A DNA stretch of 64,000 nucleotides from Podocnemis expansa (taxonomy: Eukaryota > Chordata > Testudines > Podocnemididae). The notes below the pieces were generated by a model, which worked only from the letters and a program-made list of their open reading frames with translations, did no database searches and was not told the origin of the DNA. Location: positions 4,150,106 through 4,214,105 of the forward strand of contig ML682038.1 of the NCBI GenBank assembly GCA_007922195.1, given 5' to 3'. The translations under genes were made by a program, and so were the position numbers. This document shows positions 9,511-21,544 of this stretch, in pieces. Numbering within the stretch: position 1 is the stretch's first letter; each line of letters begins with the position of its first letter.

Positions 9511-12500
9511 CATGGTGAAAACTAAAGGAAAGAGTCCTAAAGCTGAGAATTTTATTTCAAACAAAATAGATAGTGGTGTGTATGTAGTATTATGCTTACT
9601 AAAAGCACTGATAACTAGAGCTGACTGAAATTCAGGATTTTTATTTCATGGGAAATGACAAGATTTCAAATTTTTATTTCATTCTCAATCAGAGCAAACT
9701 CACATATTAGTTTGGTCTGATTGGGAATGAAATCAAAATTTCTTGCAAACTGGAAATCTCTCTCTTTCAAAAAAAAAAAAAACCAAAACAGTTTGTAAAT
9801 AGGCACATGGTGTTTCCAAAACAAAATATGCTCCTTATGACTAGTGGCTGCTGACTGAAAGCAACATTTTCGTCAAGTATACTGCTGCAGCTGACAGCCA
9901 TTCCAGAGTCTGTGGCTCAAGGATATCATGCCATGTGAACTGCCTTTGAGTGATTGACCACAGGACTTCAAGGCTCCTTGGTCAGCTATTTCTTTGGGCT
10001 GCTCACTTTTAAAGGCAGCTGACTCATCAGGCTGCAGCAATAAGGGAGCCAGCTGAGCTGGGAATCTGTAAACTCTTGGTTTCTAGCCCCAAGGTATTCA
10101 TCATGGTGGTGTTGCCCCAGAGTCATGGAATCTGAAAATCTGTCCCAGGATCTGCTGCTTTGCCAGCCCATGCCAGGGAACTCAGAGACCTTTGAAACTT
10201 TATTTAGGATAGAGTTCTCTCAGTTTCCAGGCTCCCAAGTGCATGGCCAGTAAGTTCTTAGAGCCTCCATGGTTTCTAGATCCTGGCTGTGAAGCTGGGA
10301 CCCCCAGGCCTTTCAAATTCCTGCCTGTATGGCAGGGAGCCTGAAAACTTTAGCATGGTAGGCTTGCTCTACTGATGCAAACCCTGGAATCTACGGGTTC
10401 CAAGCAATCTGCTTGGCAGTTGCTGCTCTGGAGCCATGGACCCCGAAAGGTCTGGATCCCCAGGTGCACTGGCAAGAAACACCTGTGATTCAATGGAAGT
10501 TTGTTACTTACTCATTTTGTGAGATATTTCACATTTGATGAACAGCTTTTTTTGACAAAATAATAGTGCAGTGGTAATAAGAATATTGCTTATTCAATTT
10601 GACATACTTAGATAAAAAGAGTATTGATTTTCTGTTGGCTTACCATATTTTTAATCTACCCATGTGATATTTATAATAATATTTAACACTCATCTAGCAT
10701 CCAAGGATTTCAACCCTGTAAGCATAAATGAATTTATTCTCAAACTATCCCTGTAACTTAGATCATCAGTATTATTATTACCATTTTACAATTGAAGAAA
10801 ATAATGTGATTCATTAAAAGCATAACCTCACTGGCTGTTGTTTGTAGTGCATGTTTAATTTCCCCAACACTTTGAGAACCTCCAATGATAGATGCCTATT
10901 TCTGCTAAATATTTGCATGAGCTCTGCCCATGTTGTCTTGAAAAAAAAGTTTACGTTCCAAGTTGCTAATCTTTCCTTTCTTGCCAAGAGACTTTCCAAT
11001 TTCAATCTCGTCACAACACAGAAGCTAGTTTTCTTTAGTACTTGCTGGCTATCAGAGTATTAATAATTGATATCATCTTAACCCCCCTTGAGAATCGTTG
11101 GTTTATCCCACTGTAATAATACTTCACTTATATACTAAGGCGTAGACCATATTATTCTATATGTTATGTTCATTTAATGAGATGTATAAATCAGTACAAT
11201 TAATGCACGTCTTACATAATGAACTGATAAAAAGTGATAACTCTCTATTTTGTTACTGATTCCAGAGGTTCTTGCTTTATTCCTCTCTTAACTAATTGGC
11301 TCAGAGAGATATTATCATGAGCTGGGTAAACCCCCTTTTATGGTCCTTACTCTGAAAACAATGATCAGTTACTTTCAGAAGACCATATTGAAAAACTGTA
11401 TCTGGCCATCTTTGTCTATTTAAATATTAATTAGGCTCTGTGAAAAATGGCTGTTTGTTTGACATATGATAATTGGAGAATCAGAGTTACTACTGGATTG
11501 TTAAAGAGTAAAACCAGAAATCACTTGCCTGCCATCAGGAAGTGTGATACACTGGAGGGACCTTCCAGTTAGAGTAGGCTAACTTATTATACCAGCTGAT
11601 TATTTTTGTGACAGGCTGTATTAGAAATAGTGCAGTCTTTATTCCCAGGTCACTGACTTGAATAGCTCCTTCTATTTTATTCAATTTCATTATCTTTCCA
11701 ATCCTCACAACTAAGTGAAACAGATTTAATAAGCTGTAATTCTTTTCTGCAGACCTACCACCAACTGTTATTTTGGCAGTTAATAAATAACAGTGATTCT
11801 TTCTCAACATCGATCACCAGGTCTTACATTTTCCTTTTAACACAGTAAGTTAAAGAATGTTTTTTCATGATCTTTGAATTAATGGAAGCTTCTCCCCATT
11901 CCCAGCTGAAATGGATTTTATTGTATTTATGGTCACAGTGATGTTCAAATACCTTCTGTAGAGTTTTAATTAAATTGATAGTGGAATCTATGCAAAACAC
12001 TAGATCAGACCTGACTTCTGGGACCTAAAATACCCACACTGAGAGGAGTCCCAAACTTAACAAGGAAGTGTGGCCACTGTTATACGTATGTGCACATTGT
12101 TTGGGGGTTTCATTAGCTGTACTTTATCTTCGGTACAAAAGGTGACTGAAAGAAGAGATTGAGTTCATTGAGATGCTCCTTCATGACCTTGCTGAGAGCA
12201 TCCAGATTCCTAAAGATAGCTCAGAGCTGTCAATCTGATACCTAAGTGCTTCAATACCAGTGTAATAGGTGCCACACAACCAATCTTCCTTTGGGGCAAA
12301 AATGTAAACTCCCATTAATGTTAATAGGATTAATGGGCAGGAAGTCAGAGAACGACCCTTGCATTTTAATTTAAAAGCATCTTTACTGACTTGTGGTTAT
12401 GAAACAGTAGTTCTGGGGCTTCTCCTTTAGGTTATGGCTTTATTTATATAAGTGAGGAATGTGAGGTTGTCATAATTGTGACGGTCGTGATAAAATTACT

Positions 12501-12764
12501 GAACTGCAAGCACTTGGAATGATAGAGTATGTAATAGAATGACCTCGATGTATTTTTATTGCTTTCAACTGCTTAGCCCTCAAAAGCTCCTAGATGTGAC
12601 AATGATGGACATATTAGAAATGATTTAGATAATTTGATTTTTGTATTATTTTTGGCTGAGTTTTACTTTATTTAATTTTGGTATGCAACTGAATTATATT
12701 TGAAACCTAACTTCCCAAGCAATTAAATTGTGTCTTAAATCTGCAGGCAAGTTGTTCTTCCTAT
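9511..12764. other. Intron-like sequence, one small inverted repeat, weak tandem units
   Basis: No gene recognised. At 9677-9700 and 9709-9732 there is a 24-base inverted repeat (22 of 24 paired, 8-base loop; arm starts TTTCATTCTCAATCAG). From about 10090 to 10490 phrases such as ggatcc/ccaggtgcactggc and gcctgtatggcaggg recur loosely, which may be a degenerate minisatellite. The remainder is AT-rich unique sequence. Confidence 0.45.
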
Positions 12765-14794
12765 TTGAAATATGCCACTTTCTGGCCTGATACAAAGCTG
12801 AATGAAGTCAAAAGGATGCATTTCAAACAAAAAAAAGCATTACCAAAGAACATTAATGCATCGGAAGGAGAAATTAGGAGAAAGAACAAACATGTGAGGC
12901 AGCCAGAATGGCTTAGCAGAGAACTCTGCTCTGAGCTTAAACATAAAAAGGAAGCTTATAGGAAGTGGAAGCTTGGTCAGATGTCCAAAAAGGCATATAA
13001 AGATATTGCTAGGGAATTCAGGGATAAAATCAGAAAGGCCAAAGGACAAATGGAGTTGCGGCTAGTGAGGGATGTAAAAGATAACAAGAAGGGGTTCTAC
13101 AAGTATAGTAACAAAAAGAGGATCAGGGATGGTGTAGGCCCCTTGCTGAATAGGGCAGGCATCCTTGTGACAGAGGATGAAGAAAAAGCTGAAGTGCTCA
13201 ATGCATTTTTTTCTTCAGTTTTCACAGGCAGGGTCAGCTCCCAGCCCACTACCATGGGTGTGGCAGATGGGAGAGAAGAAGACAGGCCCTTGGTGACGGA
13301 AGGTCAGGTTAGGGACTGCTTAAAGAAGCTGGATGTGCACAAGTCCATGGGGCCGGACGAACTGCATCCAAGGGTGCTAAGGGAATTGGCCGATGAAATA
13401 GCCGCACCGCTGGCCGTTATCTTTCAAAACTCATGGAGAACGGGGGAGGTGCCAGAGGACTGGAAAAAAGCAAATGTAGTGCCTATTTTCAAGAAAGGGA
13501 AAAAGGAGGATCCAGGGAATTACAGACCAGTCAGCCTCACCTCAATCCCTGGAAAAATTATGGAGCAGATTCTCAAAGAATCCATCCTCAAACACTTAGA
13601 GGAAAATAAAGTGATCAGGAACAGTCAGCATGGATTTACCAAGGGTAAATCATGCCTGACCAATCTCATTTCCTTCTATGATCAGATGACTGGTTTTCTG
13701 GATGCAGGAAGCATCATTGATGTGATATACCTTGATTTTAGCAAGGCTTTTGATACAGTTTCCCACAGCATTCTCATTGGCAAATTAAGGAAGTATGGGT
13801 TGGATAGGTGGACTATAAGGTGGATAGAGAACTGGCTAGATCAACGGTTTCAGAGTGTAGGAATCAATGGATCCATGTCTAGCTGGCAACCGGTCACGAG
13901 TGGTGTGCCCCAGGGGTCGGTCCTGGGGCCGGTTCTGTTCAACATTTTCATCAATGATCTGGATGATGGAATAGACTGCATTCTCAGTAAGTTTGTAGAT
14001 GACACCAAGCTGGGGGGACCAGTAGACACTTTGGAGGGCAAGGACAGGATTCAGGGAGACCTAGATAAATTGGAACAGTGGGCCAACAGAAATCTTATGA
14101 AGTTCAATAAGGATAAGTGTAAAATCCTGCACTTGGGACAAAAAAACCCCATGCACTGCTACAGGCTGGGAAACATTCAGCTAAGTAGCAGCAGTATAGA
14201 AAAGGACCTGGGGGTCATGGTGGATGGGAAGCTAGATATGAGTCAGCAGTGTGCTCTTGCTGCCAAAAAGGCCAGTGGCATACTGGGCTGCATCAAAAGA
14301 AGTATTACCAGCAGATCAAGGGAGTGATCATTCCCCTCTATTCTGCACTGGTGAAGCCACATCTGGAATACTGTGTTCAGTTTTGGGCTCTCCACTACAA
14401 AAAGGACAGGGACATGCTAGAGAGAGTTCAGAGGAGGGCAACCAGAATGATTAAAGGGCTGGAGCACAAGCCCTATGAGGAAAGACTGAAAGCATTAGGC
14501 TTATTTAGTCTGCAGAAGAGGAGATTGAGGGGGGATTTGATAGCAACCTTCATCTACTTGAAGGGATGCTCCAAGGAAGATGGAGCTCGACTGTTCTCGG
14601 TAGTAACGGAGGACAGAACGAGGAGCAATAGTCTCAAGTTGCGGTTAGGGAGGTCGAGGCTGGATATTAGAAAAAACTTTTTTACTAGGAGAGTGGTGAA
14701 GCCTTGGAATGAGCTGCTGAGGGAGGTGGTGGAGTCTCCATCTTTGTAGGTGTTTAAGGCTCGGTTGGACAAAACCCTGACTGGGATGGTTTAG
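12765..14794 (+). pseudogene. CR1 ORF2 (reverse transcriptase), broken by a frameshift and a stop
   Basis: The first frame (12765-14327) encodes a lysine/arginine-rich linker and then the reverse transcriptase that copies CR1 RNA at the target site. Visible motifs: VVPIFKKG (about residue 236), NYRPVSLTS (252), [24 protein letters not shown] with the first catalytic Asp (322), PQGSVLGP (382) and FVDDTK with the catalytic Asp pair (410). The frame ends at SRSRE just after a 1-base loss near 14323, judged by comparison with the - strand copy that reads SRSRDVII there. The product continues in another frame (14327-14749). That frame ends at a TAG at 14747-14749 where the other copy has a Glu codon. 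The family stop is at 14792-14794. The N-terminal endonuclease is absent. Confidence 0.92.
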
Positions 14795-14880
14795 TGGGAG
14801 TGGTCCTGCCTCTGGCAGGGGGTTGGACTAGATGACCTATGAGGTCCCTTCCAACCCTAGGATTCTATGATTCTATGATC
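12765..14880 (+). mobile_element. CR1 LINE, 5'-truncated, young
   Basis: Carries the C-terminal part of the CR1 ORF2 protein, a short 3'-untranslated region and the classic CR1 end, where attctatgattctatgatc repeats an 8-base unit. The apurinic endonuclease domain is missing, so the copy is 5'-truncated. The exact 5' junction lies somewhere in 12765-12880. The matching - strand copy at 18762-19562 shares its last ~800 bp at very high similarity, so both are recent. Confidence 0.93.
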
Positions 14881-15887
14881 GGACCTAGATCCTGCAAACA
14901 CATACATATGTGAATAATCTCTGTGAATGCAGTGGGGCTGCTTATGTGCATGAAGATACACATATGGTAAATGTTTTCCAGGACATAAACTTGCACCTGA
15001 CTACTAGTTTGCTTGATATCCCTGAATATGAAAACCTGTAATGTCCAACTTTACACTTACATTAATAGTCCAAAGCAGACTTTGAAGAGTTGCAGAGTAT
15101 CAAACAAAACTGGCTTACTGGGCAACAAATTGAGAGGGTAAAATTCATTGGTAATAAATGCAAAATAATGTACATTGGAAAACATAATCCCAACTATTCA
15201 CGTAAAATGATAGGATCTAAATTAGCTGTCACCACTGAAGAAAGTGATCTTGAAGTCATTAGGGATATTCTCTAAAAACATCTACTCGATATGCAACAGA
15301 AGTCAAAAAAGCTAATAGACTGTTAGCAATCATTAGGGAAGAGAGAGATAATAAGACAGAAAATATTGTATTGCCTTCTGTAAATCCCTGGTACACCCAC
15401 ACATCTTAGATACTGTATGCAGCTGCGGTTGCTGCATCTAAAATATATATATATTTTGGAACTGGATAAGGTACAGAAAAGAGTCAAAACAAACAGACAA
15501 GATTGAGATATGGAACATCTTCCATATGAGGAGAGATTTCTGAGACTGGTAATTTTCAGCATGGAAAAGAGGTGACAAAGGGGGGATATTGCAGATTTCT
15601 ATAAAATCATGACTGGTGTGGAGAAAGTAAATAAGGAAGTATTATTTACTCTATCATAATACAAGAACTAGTGGTCACTAAATGAAATTAATAAGCAGCA
15701 AGGTTAAAACAAACAAAAAGAAGCATTTATTCACACAATTTAGGCAGTCTGTAAAACTAGACTAGAAAATGTTGTGAGGGCCAAGACTATAACAAGGTTC
15801 AAAAAAGAGCTAGACAAGTTCATGGAGAATAGATCCCTCAATGACTATTAGCCAGGACGGGCAAGGATGCAAAACCATGGTCTGAAG

Positions 15888-16404
15888 CAGTTGTTCACAG
15901 GCTGTGGCTAAGGAGCCAGAAGTGGTCTGTGTGGGCTTTCAAAGTAGCCTTTGGCTCCCCTCCTGATTGGCTGCAGAAGGGAGTCACTGCCTAAGGACCC
16001 AGCTGGTGTGTGTTTCTGCAGGGCTTCTTGCTGCAGTCAAGGGGATAGAAGATCAGTGCTTCTCTCCCTCGGCTCCAGCAGAAGCACAGAGCTCTGTCTG
16101 GGTCCCTAAGCGCTGAAGCTCCTGCTAGAGCCAGAGGGAGCGGAGCAGTGATCTTCTGTTTCCTTGGCTGCAGAAGGGAGCTACTGCCTAGGGACCCAGG
16201 CAGAGTGCCCAAGGCTGTAGAACATGTGTGGTTTCCCTCCTGCAGCCAGGGAGATGGTTGATCAGTGAGGAGGCTGCTTCCTCACTGAACTCTTTCCATC
16301 TGGCAGTAGTGTGTGTTTATGGGGGGCCCTGGTGACAGATATTGGTAGCCCTTCAAGGTTGTAAAAATATGTGGCCCTCAAGCCAAAAAGGTTGGGAACC
16401 ACTT
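15888..16404. mobile_element. hAT element inside the old CR1
   Basis: 517 bp. Left end CAGTTGTTCACAGGCTG, right end (inverted) AAGTGGTTCCCAACC. Flanking 8-mers gtctgaag (15880-15887) and cactgaag (16405-16412) agree at six positions. The interior has gcagaagggag and ctagggacccagg repeats and related material is seen at 53860-54060. Confidence 0.75.
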
Positions 16405-16499
16405 CACTGAAGTGCCCCTAGCCTTTGTTTGGGAGAAACTGGGATTGGGCAATTGGAGATAGATTACTTGATGATCACCTGTTTCTGTTCATTCTCTAT

Positions 16500-17915
16500 G
16501 GGTATGTCTATACTTAGAACTGAAGTTGAATTGATGACAATCAATTCAAATTTAATTAAGTACATGGCCACACTAGCTTTCCTCAGTTCGAACTGAGGAA
16601 CTCCTCAGTTCAAATTGATGAAAGCTGACTTTGAATTGGTCAAACCTCATTTGACTTCGAAGTCAGGGTGAATTTGAACCCAGTAGTTCAAATTGACCCA
16701 GTGTGGCCATGTCAGTTCGAACTCACTGAGTTCAAAATGAAAAGGGTTGATCTTCCTCCCAAGGTGCATAGCACCCTGGAAGGAAGAACAGCCCTTCAGC
16801 ACCTGAGGCCAGCAACCCCAAAGGTGCCTCCATCCCCCCACAGCCAGCTCGGGCTGGGGGATGCAATGGGGTTCCTTCCCCTGGCTGGGGACAGGGACCC
16901 CAGGCACTGCTCCAGCCCCCTTTGCAGGCTGGGGAAAGGACCCCCGTGCGCTGCCCCTGTGCAGAAAAGGCAACCCCGTGCATGGCTGCTGCCCCGTTGG
17001 CCACGCAGTGGGAAGGGGAGGCACCCTGGTGCACAGCTTCTGCCCCGCTGGCCATGAATGGGGAAGTCACCCCAATGCACAGCTTCTTCCTGGCGCATGG
17101 CTAGTGGGAGAGAAGCTGCGTGCTAGGGTGCCTTCGCTGTGCATGGCTAGCAGGAGAGAAGCTGCATGTAGGGATGCCTTCCCACGCGCAGCCAGCAGGA
17201 GAGAAGCTGCATGCTGGGGTGCCTTCCCCACGGCAGGGGGCTCCTGCCCTGCACCAGGATCCCTTTTCCCCGCCCCCGCTGCGCTATCAATGCAGGGCCA
17301 AGGGATTCCCCCACCCTGCATTGACAGTGCAGCTGGGGCAGGGAGAAGGGATTGCCCCAGCCTGCTCTGACAGCAGGGCGGGGGGGAGGATTCCCCCAGC
17401 CCAGCCCTGACAACATAGCCAGGGCAGGGAAGAAGGGATTTCCTCAGCTGCACTGACAGCGCTGGGCAGGGAATCCCTCCTCCCCTGCACCCACTGTGCT
17501 GTGTGGGGGGTGCTCTGGCCCCGGGGAGCCCTGGGAGGGGAAACCATCCCCTGCCAGGCTCCTGCCTTCTGAGCCTGGCATGGGGAAAAACATCCCGTGC
17601 CCAGCTCTAGCTGCACAGTGGCTAGAACTAGGCAGCGAATGCTTTTCCCTGTGTGGGGCTCAGAGTGCTGGAGCCTGGCAGCAGTTTGGGTGGTGGCATG
17701 GGCCTTCTAGGGGGCTGTGTTGCCACACCTCCCATGGTGCCCCTCCTCCAATTTGAATATGCAAGTCCAGTTCATAGACATGCTAATTTGAATTGGAGTT
17801 TCTTGTGTGGCCATGTCAATTCAAATGGACTGAATTTGAACTAAATAATTATTAGTTTGAACTGATTAGTTCGAATTCAGTCATTTGAATTGACATGCTA
17901 AGTGCAGACACAGCC
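16500..17915. mobile_element. Long MITE with AATTCGAATT arms and GC-rich core, inside the old CR1
   Basis: Ends GGGTATGTCTATACTTAG and, inverted, GGCTGTGTCTGCACTTAG. The 3-bp flanks tat/tgt are weak. Both arms (16520-16740 and 17755-17900) consist of aattcgaattg / ttcaaattga units in alternating orientation. The 1-kb core begins with a hairpin at about 16752-16788 (cttcctcccaaggtg / caccctggaaggaag) and ends with tgttgccacacctcccatgg. The same two landmarks bound the core of the 35931 element. The fragment at 54067-54481 is an opposite-strand relative that lacks the GC-rich core. Confidence 0.8.
17096..17233 (+). repeat. Three-unit tandem repeat (~47 bp) in MITE core
   Basis: Three consecutive units share caggagagaagctgcatg followed by gggtgccttc. 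It is followed (17270-17480) by looser ~60-bp units with cagggaatccc / gcagctg. Several overlapping ORFs cross it on both strands. These are by-products of the GC-rich repeat. Confidence 0.8.
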
Positions 17916-18012
17916 TGTGAAGCAGCTGTCATTGGCTACTGTTGGGAGACAGGATACTGGGCTAGATGGACTATTGGCCTGTTTCAGTATGGCGGTTTTT
18001 ATGTTCTTATTC

Positions 18013-18761
18013 ATTTTACCATTGTTTTTAGTATATCCAAAATCTGGTTATTAAAATGCTATGAACAGTCTAAAAAGAGTGTAGTTTAACAAAAGCCTTT
18101 ATCAAAATGGTCAGGCTCTGTGATTAATTTTTTTAGTTATAATAGAATAAATGCCTGTGGTACTTTAGAGGGCATATTAAAAGTTGATCAAAAGACAACA
18201 TAGCTTGTGTCGTAGAAATAATATTACACACTATTCAGTTTTAATGGTGGTGTCTGGATATTTTTATTCATAGCGCCAAAATCTAGACTACATACCTATT
18301 ATTTTGCTATAATTTTCTTACCCTATTAATGTAAGCTAGTTTTTTCATCACAAGATATTCTGCACAACCATCTTCAAATTATAGAACTTCCTAATGAAAT
18401 AGACACACCACTTAATTCCTTAAATTAACTCTTTATTTTAATAGCAAATAGAAGGTTCTCTTGCACAACTATTCCACTTCAGGTAGGTAAGTAGGTAGGT
18501 TGGCTGGCTGGTTTTATTTTCTTATGTCCTCAAAGGAGAAAGGGAAGAAAACAGAAGTGAAGAGTTGTATATGGAGAAGAATTAACTGGTTGATAGCTGG
18601 GGGCACCAGGAAGGTATCTGAGTCTAGTTATACTATCCATTTCATCACTATGCAATTTAAGTCTGAAAAATGGCAAAATTTATAGTTATTCATTTCATAT
18701 AAGAGATATGCAAAATTTTGAGCTGCTGGGACAACATAGTAGAGGAATCCATTTTCTAGTT
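18013..18761. other. No gene or repeat recognised
   Basis: AT-rich intron-like sequence. A short ggtaggtaagtaggtaggttggctggctgg run at about 18482-18512 is a minor simple repeat. Confidence 0.5.
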
Positions 18762-19562
18762 TCATAGAATCATAGGGTTGGGAGGGACCTCATAGGTCAT
18801 CTTGTCCAACCCCCTGCCAGAGGCAGGACCACTCCCGCTTAAACCATCCCAGTCAGGGTTTTGTCCAGCCAGGCCTTAAACACCTCCAAAGATGGAGACT
18901 CCACCACCTCCCTCAGCAGCTCATTCCAAGGCTTCACCACTCTCCTAGTAAAAAAGTTTTTTCTAATATCCAGCCTCGACCTCCCTAACCGCAACTTGAG
19001 ACGATTGCTCCTCGTTCTGTCCTCCATTACTACCGAGAACAGTCGAGCTCCATCTTCCTTAGAGCATCCCTTCAAGTAGTTGAAGGTTGCTATCAAATCC
19101 CCCCTCAATCTCCTCTTCTGCAGACTAAATAAGCCTAATGCTTTCAGTCTTTCCTCATAGGGCTTGTGCTCCAGCCCTTTAATCATTTTGGTTGCCCTCC
19201 TCTGAACTCTCTCTAGCATGTCCCTGTCCTTTTTGTAGTGGGGAGCCCAAAACTGAACACAGTATTCCAGATGTGGCTTCACCAGTGCAGAATAGAGGGG
19301 AATGATCACATCCCTTGATCTGCTGGTAATACTTCTTTTGATGCAGCCCAGTATGCCATTGCCCTTTTTGGCAGCAAGAGCACACTGCTGACTCATATCT
19401 AGCTTCCCATCCACCATGACCCCCAGGTCCTTTTCTACACTGCTGCTACTTAGCTGAATGTTCCCCAGCCTGTAGCAGTGCATGGGTTTTTTTTGTCCCA
19501 AGTGCAGGATTTTACACTTATCCTTATTGAACTTCATAAGATTTCTATTGGCCCACTGTTTC
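18762..19562 (-). mobile_element. CR1 LINE, heavily 5'-truncated, young
   Basis: Reverse-oriented copy of the last ~800 bp of the CR1 at 12765-14880. In element orientation it starts near cagtgggccaatagaaat and ends at the CR1 terminus (on + strand tcatagaatcatagggttgg). It carries the C-terminal ORF2 part as one open frame (about 18839-19560, - strand) from [15 protein letters not shown] to DKTLTGMV followed by a stop. Neither of the two ORF breaks of the + copy is present. The reverse-transcriptase catalytic region is missing, so it is dead for mobility. Confidence 0.93.
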
Positions 19563-21057
19563 ATCAGCTTCTTCCAAACATGCTGTGAGATCCTTTTTAT
19601 ATTTGGTGGAAAACCATTGTAAGTCATACATTCTGTGAATAAGCAGTGATAACATAACATCCCATGAAGTTATGTGACAAAATAATTCATTTAGCTACCA
19701 CTTTTTACTTTCAACAAATATTTTCAAAATGATCTGTTAGGTCCTTCTATCATAATAAGGATGGCGATTGTCCAGAAGTGAAATGGCTGAATATGGATGG
19801 CAGCTGTAGAAATATCCATGGGAAATGGACCCTAATGTCTGATCTACAAAGAAATAATCCAAATGTATATTTGCTAGCACTAGTCAGCCAGATTTTCTAA
19901 AGGAAGAGTAACAAACAGTGCTGTCTCTCAGAATGAGAGGCAAAGTCATCCACTGGCTGTGAGTAATGTAGTTGGAATCACTGCATCCCTAGCAAGACTT
20001 GTTTTCTGAAGTGTCAGCTACTGTACTAGGGCAGATGTATAACCTGAGAGGTTTTCCAGAGAAAGCATTAAAAAACATGAGGTGCTCAGCAATAGCTGCT
20101 CTATGTACATTTTCTTATCCATCTCAAACTGCCACAAGCAACACTGAAGATATGTACGCTGAGTGGTGGGGAAGTCAGACAGGGCAGAGACAAAGCATAA
20201 AATGCTGGCAGAGGTACTCACAGTCAAACCCTAGGCTGCAATACACTTCTTGTCTTCCTGAGCATCTATAAGCATTTTATTCTAGTAAAACACTTCCACT
20301 GAAACAGCAGCAGCTTGAGTACTGTGAACTAGCCACATTCTGGGATGGCAGATAAAGGTCCAGATTTCACCCTTTAGCTCTCAAAAAATGATGCAGAAGC
20401 TGTAATAGATTGTATTGCTGATGGGTATAGTGCTGTCACTCTGCTCTGTATCTCTCTTACCAATTTCTCTTCCATTGATGCCCCAAGGAAAAATCATGAC
20501 TAAACTGAGAAGAGGAAGTTGATGATGACATAGCCTCCAGCACTTTGTTTATCATAATATCCTACTTGTTGATACAAATGGTGTCTGTCCTGTGCCTGAT
20601 ACGGCTGGCAAGCAACATTTCCAACACACAGCTAATGTTCAGCTAATTCTGAAAGATTAAGAAGGAAATGTCATTTAAAATCATGTGTTTAGCTACTTCA
20701 GATGAATAGGAAGGGGCAGTTCTTCAACCTCGTTTAGTGCCCTGTGTGCCACTCCAGAAGCACAGAGTGCATTTAGAACTGCCTTAAGTAGGCAGTCAAG
20801 GATTTCCCCAGAGTAAGAGAGCCCTACATCTTGTAGTTATATCACTTGTTACCCCACTTCAGTGAGAGTAGCAGTGCTTGAGCACTTAGAACCAGGACTA
20901 GTTCTCTGCTGGCGGATGCTCTTTTGGGGACAGTTCTAGGTGGTGAAATTTAGAGTGTTCCTTAGCCTACTAATTATCATAAAGTCAAGAGTTAGCAGAG
21001 GGTTATGGCCTTTTTTGTCTTCTCACTCAGAGGCTCAGTGCAGCTAAGAATCTATTC
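19563..21057. other. No gene or repeat recognised
   Basis: Unique-looking sequence. The 90-residue ORF at 19999 has no recognisable motif and no splice context. Confidence 0.45.
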
Positions 21058-21544
21058 CAGGGGGTAGGCAAGCCCTGGCATGTGTGCCAACAGCGGCACA
21101 TGAGCCCATCCAGAGCAGCATGCAGCAGCCTCTACACCACGGCAGAAATTGCCACTCCAGGTACTGAAAGCCCCTATGGATGTCTTCTTTTGTGTGTGAC
21201 TGGGACACAGGGGTCCCAAACATACCCATGCCCCCACATGTCATGAAGAGCTGCACAGAGCAGCTCCTTACTACAGCATACCACCACCCAAAAAGACATT
21301 CTGGGCAGCTTCTTTCTGAGATGTGCCTGGGGACCCCCATCTCGAGGCACACCGCTAAGAGAAGCCATTCTGGGTGCCTTCTTTTTGTGGTATTCCTGAG
21401 AAGTTCATGCCCCCCCCCCAGCCATGACTGTTGCTGAATTTTCAGGTGGCCACCCCATTTTTTCAGCAGTGGGGGCCACCAACACCAGCAGAGAGTTGGG
21501 GAGGTAATGCTGGCATGGGGGGTGGCAAAGGTTGCCAACCCCTG
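21058..21544. mobile_element. Non-autonomous hAT
   Basis: 487 bp. Ends CAGGGGGTAGGCAAGCCC and, inverted, CAGGGGTTGGCAACC. Near the left end is ggcatgtgtgcc...ggcacatgag. Flanking 8-mers atctattc and atccagcc match at five positions, so the duplication is eroded. The 164-residue - strand ORF here lies entirely inside the element and has no transposase motif. Confidence 0.7.

Larger units (their letters stand above)
15075..18012 (+). mobile_element. Old CR1 LINE fragment, split by a hAT and a MITE
   Basis: Short translated pieces match CR1 ORF2 C-terminal sequence (e.g. NKCKIMYIGKHNPNYS and the following ...KLAVTTEESDLEVI, 15141-15260). Further on come gagctagacaagttcatggag, then ggatactgggctagatggac and the end tatggcggtttttatgttctta, which closes this CR1 subfamily. 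Two insertions interrupt it: a hAT (15888-16404) and a long MITE (16500-17915). It is the same older subfamily as the copy at 60690-62095. Confidence 0.8.

Noticed and set aside
16668..17756. Several ORFs on both strands up to 169 residues
   Set aside because: They read through the tandem repeats of the MITE core.
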